Shown here: positions 52,571 through 53,024 of the stretch, piece by piece | Layout: every line of letters starts with the position of its first letter | Numbering within the stretch: position 1 is the first letter of the stretch | Source: Microscilla marina ATCC 23134 | GTDB taxonomy: Bacteria > Bacteroidota > Bacteroidia > Cytophagales > Microscillaceae | Assembly: GCF_000169175.1 (NCBI RefSeq) | Contig: NZ_AAWS01000061.1 | Span: 1 to 53,024, forward strand | DNA length: 53,024 nt | Reading direction: 5' to 3' | Program-made: the position numbers and the translations under genes | Notes under the pieces: model-generated | Database searches by the model: none | What the model was told of the DNA's origin: nothing | Seen by the model: the letters and a program-made list of their open reading frames with translations, nothing else

Positions 52571-52605
52571 AAAACCCCGGCAAATAATTTATTTGCCGGG
52601 GTTTT
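52571..52605. terminator. Strong bidirectional intrinsic terminator
   Basis: A perfect 15-bp stem (AAAACCCCGGCAAAT/ATTTGCCGGGGTTTT) with a 5-base loop; flanked by A- and T-rich ends, so it could end transcription from both sides, including from the minus-strand frame that ends at 52791. Confidence 0.95.
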
Positions 52606-52612
52606 GTGTGTT

Positions 52613-52775
52613 TAGTAAAATGGAAAAAATAAAGTAATCCAAAAGAAGGCAGTACCTGTTTGTTGCACGATGAAAAAAATATTTGCGTAGCCTTAGCTAC
52701 GGAACTGTTTTTTGAAGAAGTACAACGGTCAGAAACGAAGTTCAGTGGATGAGGTTACTTTTGTAGTTTTACTTA
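52613..52775. repeat. MITE-like inverted-repeat element, about 163 bp
   Basis: The ends resemble each other inverted (TAGTAAAATGG on the left; AAGTAAAACTAC on the right strand), with an inner GCGTAGCCTTAGCTACGG hairpin like those in the 209-bp elements. A more diverged family member. Confidence 0.5.
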
Positions 52776-52790
52776 ATCGTTTTTCAATTT

Positions 52791-53024
52791 TCAATCGATG
52801 GGCAACCTGTTGCTTACCATCATTGTGAGTTTGGGTGCCAGCCCAGCGAGTGTTCGCACTTCGTTTTCGGCAAGAATGAGTTTATTTTGTTTTTGAGAAA
52901 ATTCATAAATACAGGTACCAGTAGATAGCTGCTTTCTTACAATCACCATCCCACGAAAGTGGAGGCGCATCTTGGGTAATACTTCCCCCCTTATTTGAAA
53001 ATACCTGCTGATATGAAAATAACT
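52791..53024 (-). CDS. Partial open reading frame, C-terminal end only
   Basis: On the minus strand an uninterrupted frame of 77 codons runs from the window edge to a TGA at 52791-52793. Translation includes MRLHFRGMVIVRKQLSTG and LILAENEVRTLAGLAPKL and ends MVSNRLPID. I recognise no family. The absence of stops over 234 bases in AT-rich DNA and the terminator at 52571 support a real gene end, but not strongly; an alternative frame on the same strand has a stop after about 41 codons. Start and most of the protein lie beyond the window. Confidence 0.4.
   Translation of the reverse strand, partial: SYFHISRYFQIRGEVLPKMRLHFRGMVIVRKQLSTGTCIYEFSQKQNKLILAENEVRTLAGLAPKLTMMVSNRLPID

Noticed and set aside
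52791-53024. An alternative 40-codon frame on the same strand ending earlier
   Set aside because: It stops at about 120 bases from the edge; the frame to 52791 is longer and ends just before a strong terminator, so it was preferred although still unproven.

Overview
The window is about 53 kb of a chromosome from a Bacteroidota bacterium, most likely a marine Cytophagales member near Microscilla. This placement is an inference. It rests on the AT-rich intergenic DNA, candidate promoters with the Bacteroidota -7 box TAnnTTTG, the near absence of Shine-Dalgarno sequences, and families typical of the phylum (DUF4270 lipoprotein, stand-alone starch-synthase N-domain, coiled-coil histidine kinases). 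No rRNA, tRNA, CRISPR array, phage or transposase gene was seen.

Layout. Positions 1-7446 are on the minus strand: a SAM-I riboswitch controls metY-metX-hom (direct sulfhydrylation and threonine/methionine branch), followed upstream by glmS, a DUF4270 lipoprotein and a starch-synthase-like protein. From 7581 to 10252 run panC, panD and a flippase-like membrane protein. From 10.3 to 24.1 kb there is mixed housekeeping: heptose-phosphate adenylyltransferase, a zinc peptidase, acyl-CoA dehydrogenase, an AraC regulator, an MBOAT/SGNH O-acetylation pair, a sodium:solute symporter with a GNAT, two tandem alanine-racemase-fold enzymes, hisE, a heme/metallophore binding lipoprotein and secG.

The most distinctive part is 24.5-40.2 kb. 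Three membrane histidine kinases with different sensor ends (carboxypeptidase-regulatory-like, YfiR-like, TPR) share kinase cores and a C-terminal tail of about 65 residues. They are followed by a secreted Arg/Lys-rich mini-protein and a response regulator fused to a class III cyclase with adenylate-type residues. I read this as a multi-input phosphorelay ending in cAMP. Next come an M61 peptidase and two tandem asparagine-synthetase-like genes; the first has lost both active sites (pseudoenzyme) and the second is intact. A family of palindromic arrays built on 32-bp units and a conserved 68-bp core fills four gaps in this region, each beginning at the stop codon of the preceding gene.

From 40.2 kb onward come a glycosyltransferase and a methyltransferase, an LpxR-like outer-membrane protein, a CAT-like acetyltransferase, glutamine-dependent NAD synthetase, an unknown small protein, menE with a TerB-like protein, a malonyl/acyl-CoA synthetase and a double SnoaL protein. 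A partial reading frame runs off the right edge. Small MITE-like inverted-repeat elements of about 160-210 bp lie in several gaps; two are about 95% identical and 43 kb apart. At the left edge, hom shows an apparent one-base frameshift.
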